The position numbers and the translations under genes were made by a program. Positions 24,038 to 32,635 of a stretch of DNA of 64,000 nucleotides are shown here, in pieces. The DNA is taken from NCBI RefSeq assembly GCF_002159845.1, contig NZ_NFJK01000011.1, positions 1-64,000 of the forward strand. The letters run 5' to 3'. The number at the start of each line of letters is the position of its first letter. The first letter of the stretch is position 1. Origin of the DNA: Anaeromassilibacillus sp. An250. Lineage in GTDB: Bacteria; Bacillota; Clostridia; Oscillospirales; Acutalibacteraceae. Under the pieces are notes generated by a model that saw only the letters and a list, made by a program, of their open reading frames with translations, made no database searches and had not been told where the DNA came from.

Positions 24038-25423
24038 GTGAAAACGTTATTATCTATTTGCAGATATTATGGTTTAAAGGGAACAGCCGCAAAAGTTTGG
24101 GAAAAATATGTTGTTGACCGAAAGCGTTTTCACACAGACGGGAAGACAGAAGTACCCACTTTTCCACCTTGTCCAGAGAGAGAACTTCCGGTTATAAAAG
24201 AGAGGGTTCAACCGTTCTGTATCTATTATTTGGTCCATTATTTTTATCCGAACCGGCAGGGCGGGACGGAGCGCTTTGTATTCAATATGGCGCGGGCCCA
24301 ACAGGAAAAAGGGCACCGGGTAAAAGTTTTTACTCTGGGTACGGCAGATTGTAACGAGTACCCATTTTCAGTAGGAGATATCCTGTATCGGACCTTCCTC
24401 TTTGAAGGGCTTGAAGTGGTAGAGTTTCGCTATCGCAAGACACCTTATGGGTTGTTTTATAAACGCATCGATCCGAATGATCGATCCATGCATCGTTTTG
24501 CCATGTATTTTCTGAAGCAGGATTGTCCGGACATGGTGCATTGTGCCTATCCGCAGCCGATGGCGGCGTTTTTGCAGGCGTGTACAGAGCGTGAGATTCC
24601 CTATGTTGTGACATTGACGGACTTCAATATTTTCTGCCACTATGCTACAATGGTAGACCGGCAGGGACATTTTTGCCCCGGCTGTAAACAGGGACGGCGA
24701 TGCGCAGCGGTATGCAAAACGAATACGGTTCCGGACTTTTCCCAGCGTTATAGATATGCAGCTCAACTTTTGCAAAAGGCTGCTGCTGTTTCCGTACCCT
24801 CCGAATTTGTGGCGTCCGTGGTTCATCAGGAATTTCCGGAGGTTGTGCCATATGTGATCCCGCATGGGATTGCACCCGAATTTTCTTTTTCCCGTGGGCC
24901 GGTCAATCGAGTCAAGGCTTTTGCGTATGTAGGCACCTTTTCGGAATTGAAAGGAATCCATATGCTCATTGCTGCTTTCCGACGCCTGTCTGGAGCTTAT
25001 ACATTGGAGCTGTATGGGACAGGAACGGATGCCTATGAACGGCAATTAAAGCAGCTAGCAGGAAACGATCAAAGGGTTCACTTTCGTGGGCCGGTTGCGT
25101 TTAAGCGCATGCCGGAGATTTACCGAACACACGATTGTATTGTTGTCCCCTCCCTGTGGTATGAGACGTATAATTTCGTGGTTCGTGAGGCAATCGCTAC
25201 AGGATGCTTGGTGGTGGCTTCCCAGATGGGGGCAATGCCGGAAGCGATACAAGAGGGGAAGAATGGCTTTCTTTTTAAAGCAGGGGATGAAGACGCACTG
25301 CTGAATGCCTTGGAATGCGCCGCTCATTTCTCCGGCGATGGTTTCCCGTCGAGGCAACCGTCTACGATAGAGGAAGCAAGCAAGTATGAAGCGATCTACA
25401 GGCAATATGTTCCTATAAAATAA
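24038..25423 (+). CDS. Family 4 glycosyltransferase
   Basis: A GT-B retaining sugar transferase. YYLVHYFYPNRQGGTERFVF is the N-terminal Rossmann start, and the C-terminal domain contains FAYVGTFSELKGIHML, LYGTGTDAYE, VVPSLWYETYNFVVREAI and GKNGFLFKAGD, with the E-x7-E-like acidic pair. A Cys-rich insert HFCPGCKQGRRCAAVC (about residues 210-225), seen in a subset of GT4 proteins, may bind metal. Start uncertain: GTG at 24038 with GAAAGGAAG 12 bases upstream is preferred; TTG at 23999 is the next in-frame option with poor spacing. Confidence 0.88.
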   Translation: MKTLLSICRYYGLKGTAAKVWEKYVVDRKRFHTDGKTEVPTFPPCPERELPVIKERVQPFCIYYLVHYFYPNRQGGTERFVFNMARAQQEKGHRVKVFTLGTADCNEYPFSVGDILYRTFLFEGLEVVEFRYRKTPYGLFYKRIDPNDRSMHRFAMYFLKQDCPDMVHCAYPQPMAAFLQACTEREIPYVVTLTDFNIFCHYATMVDRQGHFCPGCKQGRRCAAVCKTNTVPDFSQRYRYAAQLLQKAAAVSVPSEFVASVVHQEFPEVVPYVIPHGIAPEFSFSRGPVNRVKAFAYVGTFSELKGIHMLIAAFRRLSGAYTLELYGTGTDAYERQLKQLAGNDQRVHFRGPVAFKRMPEIYRTHDCIVVPSLWYETYNFVVREAIATGCLVVASQMGAMPEAIQEGKNGFLFKAGDEDALLNALECAAHFSGDGFPSRQPSTIEEASKYEAIYRQYVPIK

Positions 25424-25457
25424 TGTATGAGAGATTTGGTGACGATCATGAAGCAAA

Positions 25458-25486
25458 TTGAAAAGACTCTTTGACTAATGTATAAT
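25458..25486 (+). promoter_or_regulatory. Sigma-A promoter for the third glycosyltransferase and exporter genes
   Basis: TTGAAA, 17 bases, then a perfect TATAAT, with a leader of about 155 bases before the ATG at 25649. Confidence 0.7.
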
Positions 25487-25648
25487 TCATAGGACTTAAA
25501 AGTAAGGTGTACAAAATTTCTATGATATACAATATATCTTAATAATCAGCCGTTTAATTGCGTCTATTCTTTTAGGGGATCTTGTCGCAATGAATTGCTT
25601 GTGCATTCTATGGCGTTTTTTATGGTTCACCGTAATGGGGGTTAGACG

Positions 25649-26782
25649 ATGGATACACCAAAGATATCGGTTATCATTCCTGTCTATAATGCGGAGAAAT
25701 ATTTAGAAAAGTGTTTGGATAGTATTTTGCAGCAAACCTTTAGGGAGATAGAAGTGATCTGTGTAGATGATGGTTCTCAGGATGCTTCAAAACAAATACT
25801 TCGGAGATATGCTTCCCAAGATGCACGTGTAATTGTTGTTGAGCAGAAAAATATGTATGCAGGAGTAGCTCGGAACCGAGGGATGGAGCTTGCAAAGGGA
25901 AAATATTTGATCTTTTTGGATGCGGACGATTTCTTTCACCCAGATATGTTGAGGAGGGCTTACGCATGCAGTGAACAATACAGGGCAGACATTACGATAT
26001 TTAATGTAAAATGTTTTTCCGACCAAACAAAGATTACTTTTAAAGGAAAGTGGTTATATAATAAAGATTTAATACCGCAAAAGCAGCCTTTTTCAATGCA
26101 TGATATATATTCTCAAATTTTTCAAATCACAACAGCGGCGCCGTGGAACAAATTGTTTAATAGGGAATTCATACAAAGGGAACAAATCCTTTTTCAGGGG
26201 ACACGTAGTACAAACGACGTATATTTTGTAAATTTGGCGTTGGCACTTGCAGAGCGGATTGTCACGATTGACCGCTCTTTATTGTATTACCGCGTAGATA
26301 CAAAAAATAATTTGCAAAACACACAAGAACAATCCCCCCTTGACTTTTATACAGCATGTAGAGCTTTAAAGAAGTCTTTAGAGCAGAGAAAGGCCTTTCA
26401 GAATGTAGAGCAAAGCTTTGTAAATTTTGCTTTAAGCTGTACAATGAATGCTCTACGAAAGGTAAAGAACGAAGAGAGCTTTCGGGATATATGCGAATGT
26501 TTTCGGAGAGAGATTGCTATGGAATTAGGCATCCATTCTCATATAGAGGATCGTGATTATTTTTACAACGATGAAGATTATAGAATTTTGATCCATTTAT
26601 GTAACGCATCCATTCCTAGCAATAAGGATTCTATTTTTAATTTAACAGGGTCTAACAACCTTGATAAGAAGCCGTTACCCGGATTACGGAAGTGGCGAGG
26701 AATTCTTTTGTGTTTCTATCATCACGGATTGTTCTATACTTTAAATGAAGTATTAAAAACGTTAAAAAATAGATTAGGGTGA
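25649..26782 (+). CDS. Family 2 glycosyltransferase
   Basis: A GT-A transferase with PKISVIIPVYNAEKYLEKCL, VICVDDGSQDAS, YAGVARNRGMELAKGKY and the DxD motif FLDADDFF. The catalytic domain covers about 1-220 and the rest is a helical extension. Base composition is clearly more AT-rich than the neighbouring EpsG and exporter genes, suggesting separate acquisition. ATG at 25649 follows GGGGGTTAGACG. The exporter permease starts only six bases after the stop, so it is cotranscribed with export. Confidence 0.9.
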   Translation: MDTPKISVIIPVYNAEKYLEKCLDSILQQTFREIEVICVDDGSQDASKQILRRYASQDARVIVVEQKNMYAGVARNRGMELAKGKYLIFLDADDFFHPDMLRRAYACSEQYRADITIFNVKCFSDQTKITFKGKWLYNKDLIPQKQPFSMHDIYSQIFQITTAAPWNKLFNREFIQREQILFQGTRSTNDVYFVNLALALAERIVTIDRSLLYYRVDTKNNLQNTQEQSPLDFYTACRALKKSLEQRKAFQNVEQSFVNFALSCTMNALRKVKNEESFRDICECFRREIAMELGIHSHIEDRDYFYNDEDYRILIHLCNASIPSNKDSIFNLTGSNNLDKKPLPGLRKWRGILLCFYHHGLFYTLNEVLKTLKNRLG

Positions 26783-26788
26783 ACGAAC

Positions 26789-27556
26789 ATGTTACAAAAA
26801 ATGCGGAAATACCAGTTCCTCTTTGAGGAGCTGGTAAAAAGAGATTTTAAGAAAAAGTACAAACGCACCGTATTGGGGATGTTTTGGAGCGTCCTATCCC
26901 CTTTGCTGATGTTGTTGGTCATGAGTTTGGTTTTTACGCAGTTCTTTGGGCGGTCTACGCCCCATTATACGATTTATCTTTTTAGTGGACAGCTGGTATT
27001 TTCCTATTTTACCGATGCGACAAATAGTGGTATGTCCTCGTTGATGGACAATTCCACAATATTTTCAAAAATTAATGTACCCAAATACATGTTTTTATTG
27101 TCGAAAAACGTCTCGTCCTTCATCAATTTTTGTTTGACATTAGTCGTGTTCCTTCTCTTTGTGGCGATCGATGGGATTCCATTCCGTTGGACCTTCCTTT
27201 TGCTGCTCTACCCAATCGGATGCCTGGTTGTGTTCAATATCGGCATGGGACTTATCCTATCTGCGCTGTATATGGTTTTCAAAGATGTCAAATATCTCTA
27301 TACGGTGGTTACACAGGTCATTATGTATTTTTCTGCAATCTTCTATAACATAGAAGCGTTTTCTCTGCACATCCGCTATCTGTTCTATCTAAATCCTATT
27401 TTTGTTTATATCCGCTATTTCCGCAAGATTGTAATTGAAAACGATATCCCGGAGCCGAGTTTCCATCTATTGTGCGCCTTTTACGCGTTGGTTGTCTTAT
27501 TGATCGGTGCATTCATCTATAAGAAATACAATTATAAGTTCCTGTATTATGTGTAA
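26789..27556 (+). CDS. ABC-2 type polysaccharide export permease (Wzm/TagG-like)
   Basis: Membrane half of an exporter that flips lipid-linked glycan or teichoic-acid polymer outward. The 255 residues show a cytosolic amphipathic start (FEELVKRDFKKKYKRTVLGM, typical of the family), six transmembrane helices and the conserved VTQVIMYFSAIFYNIEA segment. ATG at 26789 follows AGGGTGA. The ATPase follows 12 bases later. Confidence 0.92.
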   Translation: MLQKMRKYQFLFEELVKRDFKKKYKRTVLGMFWSVLSPLLMLLVMSLVFTQFFGRSTPHYTIYLFSGQLVFSYFTDATNSGMSSLMDNSTIFSKINVPKYMFLLSKNVSSFINFCLTLVVFLLFVAIDGIPFRWTFLLLLYPIGCLVVFNIGMGLILSALYMVFKDVKYLYTVVTQVIMYFSAIFYNIEAFSLHIRYLFYLNPIFVYIRYFRKIVIENDIPEPSFHLLCAFYALVVLLIGAFIYKKYNYKFLYYV

Positions 27557-27568
27557 GGAGGCATTACG

Positions 27569-28306
27569 ATGATCATAGAAGCGAAGGATGTCTCCATCCG
27601 CTATATCCTAGGGGACTTTAAAGACATCGGGATCAAGGAGTATGTGCTCCGCAAAATCAAGCGGAATTACCATGTGCGGGAATTCTGGGCCGTGGACGGC
27701 GTATCATTCACATTGGAACGCGGGGACATGCTTGGGATCATTGGCAGCAACGGCGCGGGCAAATCCACGCTCCTAAAGGCTGTCACCGGCATTATGGTGC
27801 CAACAAAGGGCTGGGTCAAGGTCAACGGGTCCATTGCCGCGTTGCTGGAATTGGCCAGTGGCTTTGACGGGGATTTGACCGTGCGCGAAAATACGTATCT
27901 GCGCGGGGCGATGCTCGGCTATACCCGCAAATTTATGAACGAAAAGTATGAGGAGATCATCGACTTTTCGGGCTTGCAAGAGTTTCAGGACCGTCCCTTC
28001 AAGCAGCTCTCCTCCGGTATGAAATCCCGGCTGGCATTTTCCATTGCCTGCTTGGTACGGCCGGATGTCTTGATTCTGGATGAGGTCCTCTCCGTAGGCG
28101 ACGGCGCGTTCCGGAAAAAGAGCGAAGAAAAAATGATGGAGATCATCAATGGCGGCGCAACCACAATCTTAGTTTCCCATCTGTTGGAGCAGGTGCGAAG
28201 TATGTGCAACAAAGCCCTTTGGCTGGAGCGTGGGAAGCAGATTGCCTTTGGTGACGCCAACGAGCTCTGCGACCGCTATGAAGAATTCTTAAGCCAAAAA
28301 AAATAG
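27569..28306 (+). CDS. ABC polysaccharide export ATPase (Wzt/TagH-like)
   Basis: Energises the preceding permease. The 245 residues carry Walker A IIGSNGAGKSTLLK, signature LSSGMKSRLAFSIA, Walker B VLILDEVLSVGD and the switch H in VSHLLEQV. The N-terminal extension before the P-loop (IKEYVLRKIKRNYHVREFWA) is typical of Wzt/TagH. There is no C-terminal carbohydrate-binding domain as in E. coli O9a Wzt, so export would not depend on a modified chain end. ATG at 27569 follows TAAGGAGG. Confidence 0.93.
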   Translation: MIIEAKDVSIRYILGDFKDIGIKEYVLRKIKRNYHVREFWAVDGVSFTLERGDMLGIIGSNGAGKSTLLKAVTGIMVPTKGWVKVNGSIAALLELASGFDGDLTVRENTYLRGAMLGYTRKFMNEKYEEIIDFSGLQEFQDRPFKQLSSGMKSRLAFSIACLVRPDVLILDEVLSVGDGAFRKKSEEKMMEIINGGATTILVSHLLEQVRSMCNKALWLERGKQIAFGDANELCDRYEEFLSQKK

Positions 28307-28328
28307 GCGAATTTTTGGAAAAGTGGCA

Positions 28329-28377
28329 TTAAGAGGCGCATTAGCCTCTTTACTTTATCTCGCTAATCTAGTATTAT
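28329..28377 (+). promoter_or_regulatory. End of exporter operon and promoter of the amino-acid importer
   Basis: A short hairpin AAGAGGC-N6-GCCTCTT (28331-28350) followed by TTACTTTAT may terminate the exporter operon. It overlaps a promoter TTTACT-N17-TATTAT at 28349-28377. Confidence 0.5.
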
Positions 28378-28390
28378 ATTGGTATATCAC

Positions 28391-28437
28391 CCCTCCACAC
28401 TCCCGGCAGTGGTCCGGCGCGGCAGCGGAGGGGCTTT
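28391..28437 (+). other. GC-rich leader hairpin of the amino-acid importer
   Basis: CCCCTCC (28391-28397) pairs with GGAGGGG further on, with inner complementary GC segments, between the promoter at 28349-28377 and the substrate-binding protein gene. CTTTATCTGATTTTT follows. Could be an attenuator; no ligand-binding RNA was recognised. Confidence 0.35.
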
Positions 28438-28475
28438 ATCTGATTTTTGAGAGATTTAAGAAGGAGAGAGTACGC

Positions 28476-29375
28476 ATGAAAAAACTGTGGGGAATTTTTC
28501 TGGCGGCGCTGATGGTCATCGGCTGCGTGGGATGTGGCAACGGAGCAACAGGGAATGGAGACGACGCTGCGGGATTGGCCACGAATGGCGATATGGCGTC
28601 GGAAACCGGAGGAGAGGCGGCTGACGAATCTTGGACAAAGGTCGAAAGCGCGGGCCAGCTCATACTGGGCTTGGACGATGCATTCCCGCCGATGGGCTTT
28701 GTCGATACGCAGACCGGCGAATTGGTTGGGTTTGATATCGATGTGGCAACCGAGGTGTGCAGCCGGCTGGGGATTGAGCTGGTCACACAGCCCATCGATT
28801 GGGATAGCAAATCCGCAGAGCTCAGCAATGGGAATGTCGACTGCCTCTGGAACGGCTTCAGTGAAACGCCGGAGCGCGCAGAGGAATTTAATCTCAGTAT
28901 CCCTTATATGAAGAACGACCAGATCATCTTAGTGAAATCCGATTCCACCTATCAGGGTTTGAACGATCTGGCGGGAAAGATTGTCGGGGTGCAAGCGGAT
29001 TCTTCTGCTGAGGTTGCGCTGAATGAGAACCCTGACTTCAAGGATACGCTTCAAGAAGTCGTACAGATCGACGACTATTCCAAGGCTGTTATGGAAATCC
29101 AGAATGGAACCATTGATGCGATTGCCATCGACGAAGTGGTGGCGCGCTACTATTTGCAGAACAACCCCGGCGCCTATACCATCTTGCAGGATGAAAACGG
29201 CGACGACGCTTCCCTGGCAGAGGAAAACTATGTCATCGGTTTCCGCAAGGGCGACGACGCTTTGAAGGAAAAAGTAGAGGGCGCTTTGAAAGAGATGTCG
29301 GCAGACGGCACGTTGGCGGAAATCTCCAACAAGTGGTTCGGGGAAGACGTCACAACGATTCCGGCGGAGGAATAA
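28476..29375 (+). CDS. Polar amino-acid ABC transporter substrate-binding lipoprotein
   Basis: Extracellular solute-binding protein, family 3, anchored by lipid. A signal peptide starting MKKLWGIFLAALMVIGC ends in a lipobox. A low-complexity linker (about 20-52) leads to the binding domain: LILGLDDAFPPMGFVD, GELVGFDIDVATEVCSRLGI, CLWNGFSETPERA, AIDEVVARYYL. ATG at 28476 follows AAGGAGAG; the longer frame from 28323 reads through the promoter and leader. The next two genes supply permease and ATPase. Cystine, glutamine or another polar amino acid are possible ligands. Confidence 0.93.
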   Translation: MKKLWGIFLAALMVIGCVGCGNGATGNGDDAAGLATNGDMASETGGEAADESWTKVESAGQLILGLDDAFPPMGFVDTQTGELVGFDIDVATEVCSRLGIELVTQPIDWDSKSAELSNGNVDCLWNGFSETPERAEEFNLSIPYMKNDQIILVKSDSTYQGLNDLAGKIVGVQADSSAEVALNENPDFKDTLQEVVQIDDYSKAVMEIQNGTIDAIAIDEVVARYYLQNNPGAYTILQDENGDDASLAEENYVIGFRKGDDALKEKVEGALKEMSADGTLAEISNKWFGEDVTTIPAEE

Positions 29376-29419
29376 GAAGCAATTTCCATGAAAAGGGCTG
29401 AAAAGGAGGTGGTTGCAGC

Positions 29420-30061
29420 GTGAATTACCAGGTATTGCTGTCCCAGATGTTGGAAGGGACGCTGATGTCGCTGCGCATCTTTTTTTCCACGCTGCTTTTT
29501 TCCTTGCCACTGGGATTGTTGGTGGCGCTGGGACGTATGTCCAAAAATCCGATCATTAATTTGCCTGTGCGGTTCTACATACTGGTGATGCGCGGTACGC
29601 CGCTGATGCTGCAATTGCTGTTTATCTTTTATGGCTTAAAGCCCATTTTTGGTATTCAGCTCGACCGCGTGATTTCCGCGCAGGTGGCATTTGCCTTAAA
29701 TTATGCCGCCTATTTTGCAGAGATTTTCCGTGGAGGAATCGAAGGAATCCCGCAGGGACAGCATGAGGCGGCAAAGGTGTTGGGCTTTACCAAGAAACAA
29801 ACCTTCTTCCGAATTGTTTTGCCGCAGGTGGTCAAGCGGATCATCCCGCCGATGGGCAACGAGTTCATCACATTGGTCAAAGATACATCGCTGGCCCAGG
29901 CGATCGGCGTGGTCGAATTGCTGCGCATTACGGAAAATTGGGTGTCCTCGGCGGTCGACATGACCCCGTTCCTGATCGCGGGTATTTTCTATCTGGTGAT
30001 GAATGGCATCGTGACGCGCTGCTTTACCGTGGCAGAAAAGCGCCTCAGCTATTACCGTTAG
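29420..30061 (+). CDS. Polar amino-acid ABC transporter permease (HisM/GlnP-type)
   Basis: The 213 residues form five transmembrane helices with the cytosolic EAA loop EAAKVLGFTKKQTFFRIVLP, which docks onto the ATPase. Other family marks are YILVMRGTPLMLQLLFIFY and FRGGIEGIPQGQHEAA. GTG at 29420 follows AAAGGAGG. A single permease gene implies a homodimeric membrane channel. Confidence 0.94.
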   Translation: MNYQVLLSQMLEGTLMSLRIFFSTLLFSLPLGLLVALGRMSKNPIINLPVRFYILVMRGTPLMLQLLFIFYGLKPIFGIQLDRVISAQVAFALNYAAYFAEIFRGGIEGIPQGQHEAAKVLGFTKKQTFFRIVLPQVVKRIIPPMGNEFITLVKDTSLAQAIGVVELLRITENWVSSAVDMTPFLIAGIFYLVMNGIVTRCFTVAEKRLSYYR

Positions 30062-30074
30062 GAGGGGAAGGACC

Positions 30075-30839
30075 GTGGAGATATTACAGGCGGAACAAAT
30101 TCGAAAGAGCTTTGATGGAAATGAAGTATTGAAAGGAATTTCTATTTCCGTGAATAAGGGCGAAGTGTTGGCGATCATCGGACCCTCCGGTTCCGGAAAG
30201 AGTACCTTCCTGCGCTGTGTCACCCAGTTGGAGACGGTCGATTCCGGCGCCATCACCCTATGTGGGGAGACGCTGGTCAAAAATGGGCCGGATGGGAAGG
30301 CGGTCTATGCGGATAAAGCGACATGCAGCCGCATTGGTCTGCGCATTGGCCTGGTGTTTCAGAATTTTAATCTGTTCCCGCATTTTTCTGTGCTGCGCAA
30401 TATTACGGAAGCTCCGGTCCGTGTGCTGGGAAAGAAGCGGGAGGAGGCGGAGACAACCGCGCGCGAGCTATTGAAAAAAATGAACCTGGCGGACAAGGCG
30501 GACGCCTATCCCTATCAGCTTTCCGGAGGACAGCAGCAGCGGGTTTCCATTGCGCGCGCGTTGGCCATGGAACCGGAAATCCTGTTTTTTGACGAGCCAA
30601 CTTCCGCGCTGGACCCTGAGTTGACTGGGGAGATCCTCAAGGTAATCCGGGAACTTGCCGCAGAGCATATGACCATGGTGGTTGTTACACACGAGATGAA
30701 GTTTGCCCACGACGTGGCCGACTATGTGGTGTTTATGGATGACGGCACGATTGTCGAACAGGGAAAACCGGAACAGCTCTTTGACAGTTCGACCAATGAA
30801 CGCACCCGCGCATTTTTGGCGCGGTATCACGATATGTAA
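30075..30839 (+). CDS. Polar amino-acid ABC transporter ATPase (GlnQ-type)
   Basis: Cytosolic ATPase of the importer formed with the two preceding genes. Walker A GPSGSGKSTFLRC, Q-loop LVFQNFNLFPH, signature LSGGQQQRVSIARAL, Walker B ILFFDEPTSALDPE and the H-loop VVVTHEM are all intact in 254 residues. GTG at 30075 follows TAGGAGGGG, 13 bases after the permease stop. Confidence 0.95.
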   Translation: MEILQAEQIRKSFDGNEVLKGISISVNKGEVLAIIGPSGSGKSTFLRCVTQLETVDSGAITLCGETLVKNGPDGKAVYADKATCSRIGLRIGLVFQNFNLFPHFSVLRNITEAPVRVLGKKREEAETTARELLKKMNLADKADAYPYQLSGGQQQRVSIARALAMEPEILFFDEPTSALDPELTGEILKVIRELAAEHMTMVVVTHEMKFAHDVADYVVFMDDGTIVEQGKPEQLFDSSTNERTRAFLARYHDM

Positions 30840-30844
30840 AAAAG

Positions 30845-30897
30845 ACTCTACAATCACTATCCTAAGCTGTAGAATAGCGATTGTAGAGGATTATTTT
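30845..30897 (+). terminator. Terminator of the amino-acid importer operon
   Basis: CTCTACAATC pairs with GATTGTAGAG around a structured loop, followed by a T-rich tail, starting a few bases after the stop. Confidence 0.75.
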
Positions 30898-30910
30898 TAT
30901 GTACACATAT

Positions 30911-30952
30911 GGCATCTAAAGTAAGCGATGACTTCTTTAGATGCCATTTTAT
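30911..30952 (+). terminator. Second tandem terminator
   Basis: GGCATCTAAAG/CTTTAGATGCC, an 11-bp stem, followed by ATTTTATT. The same core (CATGGTGTCTAAAG) recurs in the hairpin at 32562-32613. Confidence 0.8.
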
Positions 30953-31029
30953 TATTAAATGATATTAATTAAAAAATATTGACTAATAGTAAAAAATATA
31001 GTAAATTTATATCAGAAAGGGTGATTCCA

Positions 31030-31050
31030 ATGAGAAAGATTGATTTATAA
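31030..31050 (+). CDS. Six-codon ORF upstream of the C39-like protein
   Basis: ATG at 31030 with AGAAAGGGTGA upstream encodes MRKIDL and stops 32 bases before the next start. It might be a leader peptide or an accident of AT-rich DNA. Confidence 0.2.
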   Translation: MRKIDL

Positions 31051-31082
31051 ATTGTACATAGACAATACAAGGAGGTAATATT

Positions 31083-31766
31083 ATGAAAAAGAGTATATTT
31101 ACTTTATTGACGATCGCTTTGCTGTTTTGTTTTGTAATAAATACGCAGACAGTATTTGCAATTCCGCAACCTTTTATTAGAAAATTCTCTATAGAGTCGT
31201 TGCAGGGAATCCGTCCAAGTGAATATGTCAGTGCGAATGCCGCATCACTTGCAAAGGGGAAGATGTTGCTTCGTTCAAAAGGCAGAGGGGAAATATCCAT
31301 AAAACGTTGGCAACAAAGCGGACAATCTTACAGCAATGACTTAATGCAGGTACAAAATGTTGATATAGGAACATATGGTTGTATGCTTACAAGTTTTACA
31401 ATGGTTGCAGATTATCTGAGAAATTTAGATTATGATCCTGGACGGGTCAATAAGATTATTACAACGGCCGCTTGTCCTTTTCAATCTGTCGTCGCAGGTC
31501 AACGTTGTAGCTTATCAGTAGATGTGAATGAATTTAAAAACGTATCTGTAGCCGATACAGCGGCTTATGTCGCGGATGGAATCAGTCAAGGCTTGCCAGT
31601 GATTATTGGAATGGAAAACAGCTATACAACGCATTTTGTAGTCGCATATGCTTATAGCGGCGAATTAGTTTATATTAAGGATCCAGCATCCGACAATAAA
31701 GCAACTTTACAGGACTATACGAATAATGGATATTGGGTGAATCGAATTTTAAGGTATAGCTATTAA
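31083..31766 (+). CDS. Secreted C39-like (Peptidase_C39_2) cysteine peptidase-fold protein
   Basis: An exported 227-residue protein with signal peptide (1-26, cut near VFA-IPQ). The C-terminal domain matches the C39-like papain fold: catalytic Cys C100 in GTYGCMLTS, His H184 in TTHFVVAYA, Asp D200 in IKDPAS, with two more Cys at 131 and 142. Such domains occur in extracellular peptidases of unknown target. ATG at 31083 follows AAGGAGG. The gene is markedly AT-rich against its neighbours, suggesting recent gain. Possible operon with the next lipoprotein (21 bases apart). Confidence 0.75.
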   Translation: MKKSIFTLLTIALLFCFVINTQTVFAIPQPFIRKFSIESLQGIRPSEYVSANAASLAKGKMLLRSKGRGEISIKRWQQSGQSYSNDLMQVQNVDIGTYGCMLTSFTMVADYLRNLDYDPGRVNKIITTAACPFQSVVAGQRCSLSVDVNEFKNVSVADTAAYVADGISQGLPVIIGMENSYTTHFVVAYAYSGELVYIKDPASDNKATLQDYTNNGYWVNRILRYSY

Positions 31767-31787
31767 TCATGCAAAAAGGAGCTTGTT

Positions 31788-32492
31788 ATGAAGTGGACTT
31801 TCTTCTTTGGAGCGGTGGTTTTCTTATGCTTTGCGTTGCTTGCTTGCACAACGGCCCCAGGGCCCTCGGATGATCGTTTTGATAAGGGGAGTCCCCTTTC
31901 TTCTGCTGGGCCGTCGGAAATCCCTGTGGGAACATCAACGCCGGCAGAGCCGGACGCCATTCAGGAAATCCAAGGATACTCCCTGAAAGATGCCGGATTG
32001 ACGATCACAGCGGATCAGGTTTTTTCCGACCCCAATACAGATCAAAAGCGCATTATATGGGACACATGGCACATGGAGGATGCGACACAGGAATGGTTTT
32101 CTGTAAAACGCGCAGATTATGGAGGAAATCTCACCTTTGTGACGGTTGAAACCACAGAAAGTGGAATCGATTATACCTCCCACGTGATGTTCCTTTTACA
32201 ATGCTACCGCGGCGAAGATTTGGCAGATGGAAACACCATACAGATTCAAGGGGAACAAGTCCCAGTAGAGGAACTCCGCGAAAAAGAGGTCTGCGAAGTT
32301 GATGGGTGGATGGTGTGTGACCTGACCAGCTATGTACTGCCGGAAGGGTTTCCAGCGACTATGGAGAAATGGGAGCAGGAGAATCCAGGAGACTACGATT
32401 ACCAATGGACATTCGAAGTCTATGATGCGTTTAAACAAAATCTTTCGAATTGGATACAAGTGGGCACCGCATCGGAACCGGCTATGACTTGA
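31788..32492 (+). CDS. Hypothetical lipoprotein
   Basis: A 234-residue exported protein with lipobox LLAC (C20) after a 19-residue signal and a Ser/Pro-rich linker (about 22-55). The mature part (60-225) is acidic and Trp-rich (WDTWHMED, WMVCDLTSY) with no recognised domain. ATG at 31788 follows AAAGGAG. It may be cotranscribed with the C39-like gene; partnership is only inferred from position. Confidence 0.7.
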   Translation: MKWTFFFGAVVFLCFALLACTTAPGPSDDRFDKGSPLSSAGPSEIPVGTSTPAEPDAIQEIQGYSLKDAGLTITADQVFSDPNTDQKRIIWDTWHMEDATQEWFSVKRADYGGNLTFVTVETTESGIDYTSHVMFLLQCYRGEDLADGNTIQIQGEQVPVEELREKEVCEVDGWMVCDLTSYVLPEGFPATMEKWEQENPGDYDYQWTFEVYDAFKQNLSNWIQVGTASEPAMT

Positions 32493-32561
32493 TCTTTTGT
32501 CCGGCAATGTTTTAAGACCCTTCTAACGCTTTTTTCACTGGATACTACGGACATCAAACAG

Positions 32562-32613
32562 AAAAGCCATGGTGTCTAAAGTGTTTTATCGCTTTAGACA
32601 CCATGGCTTTCCG
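32562..32613. terminator. Bidirectional terminator
   Basis: An almost perfect 18-19-bp stem AAAGCCATGGTGTCTAAAG/CTTTAGACACCATGGCTTT with an A-rich left and T-rich right flank separates converging genes. Confidence 0.85.
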
Positions 32614-32635
32614 TTTCTATAGAATGTTTCGCCGA

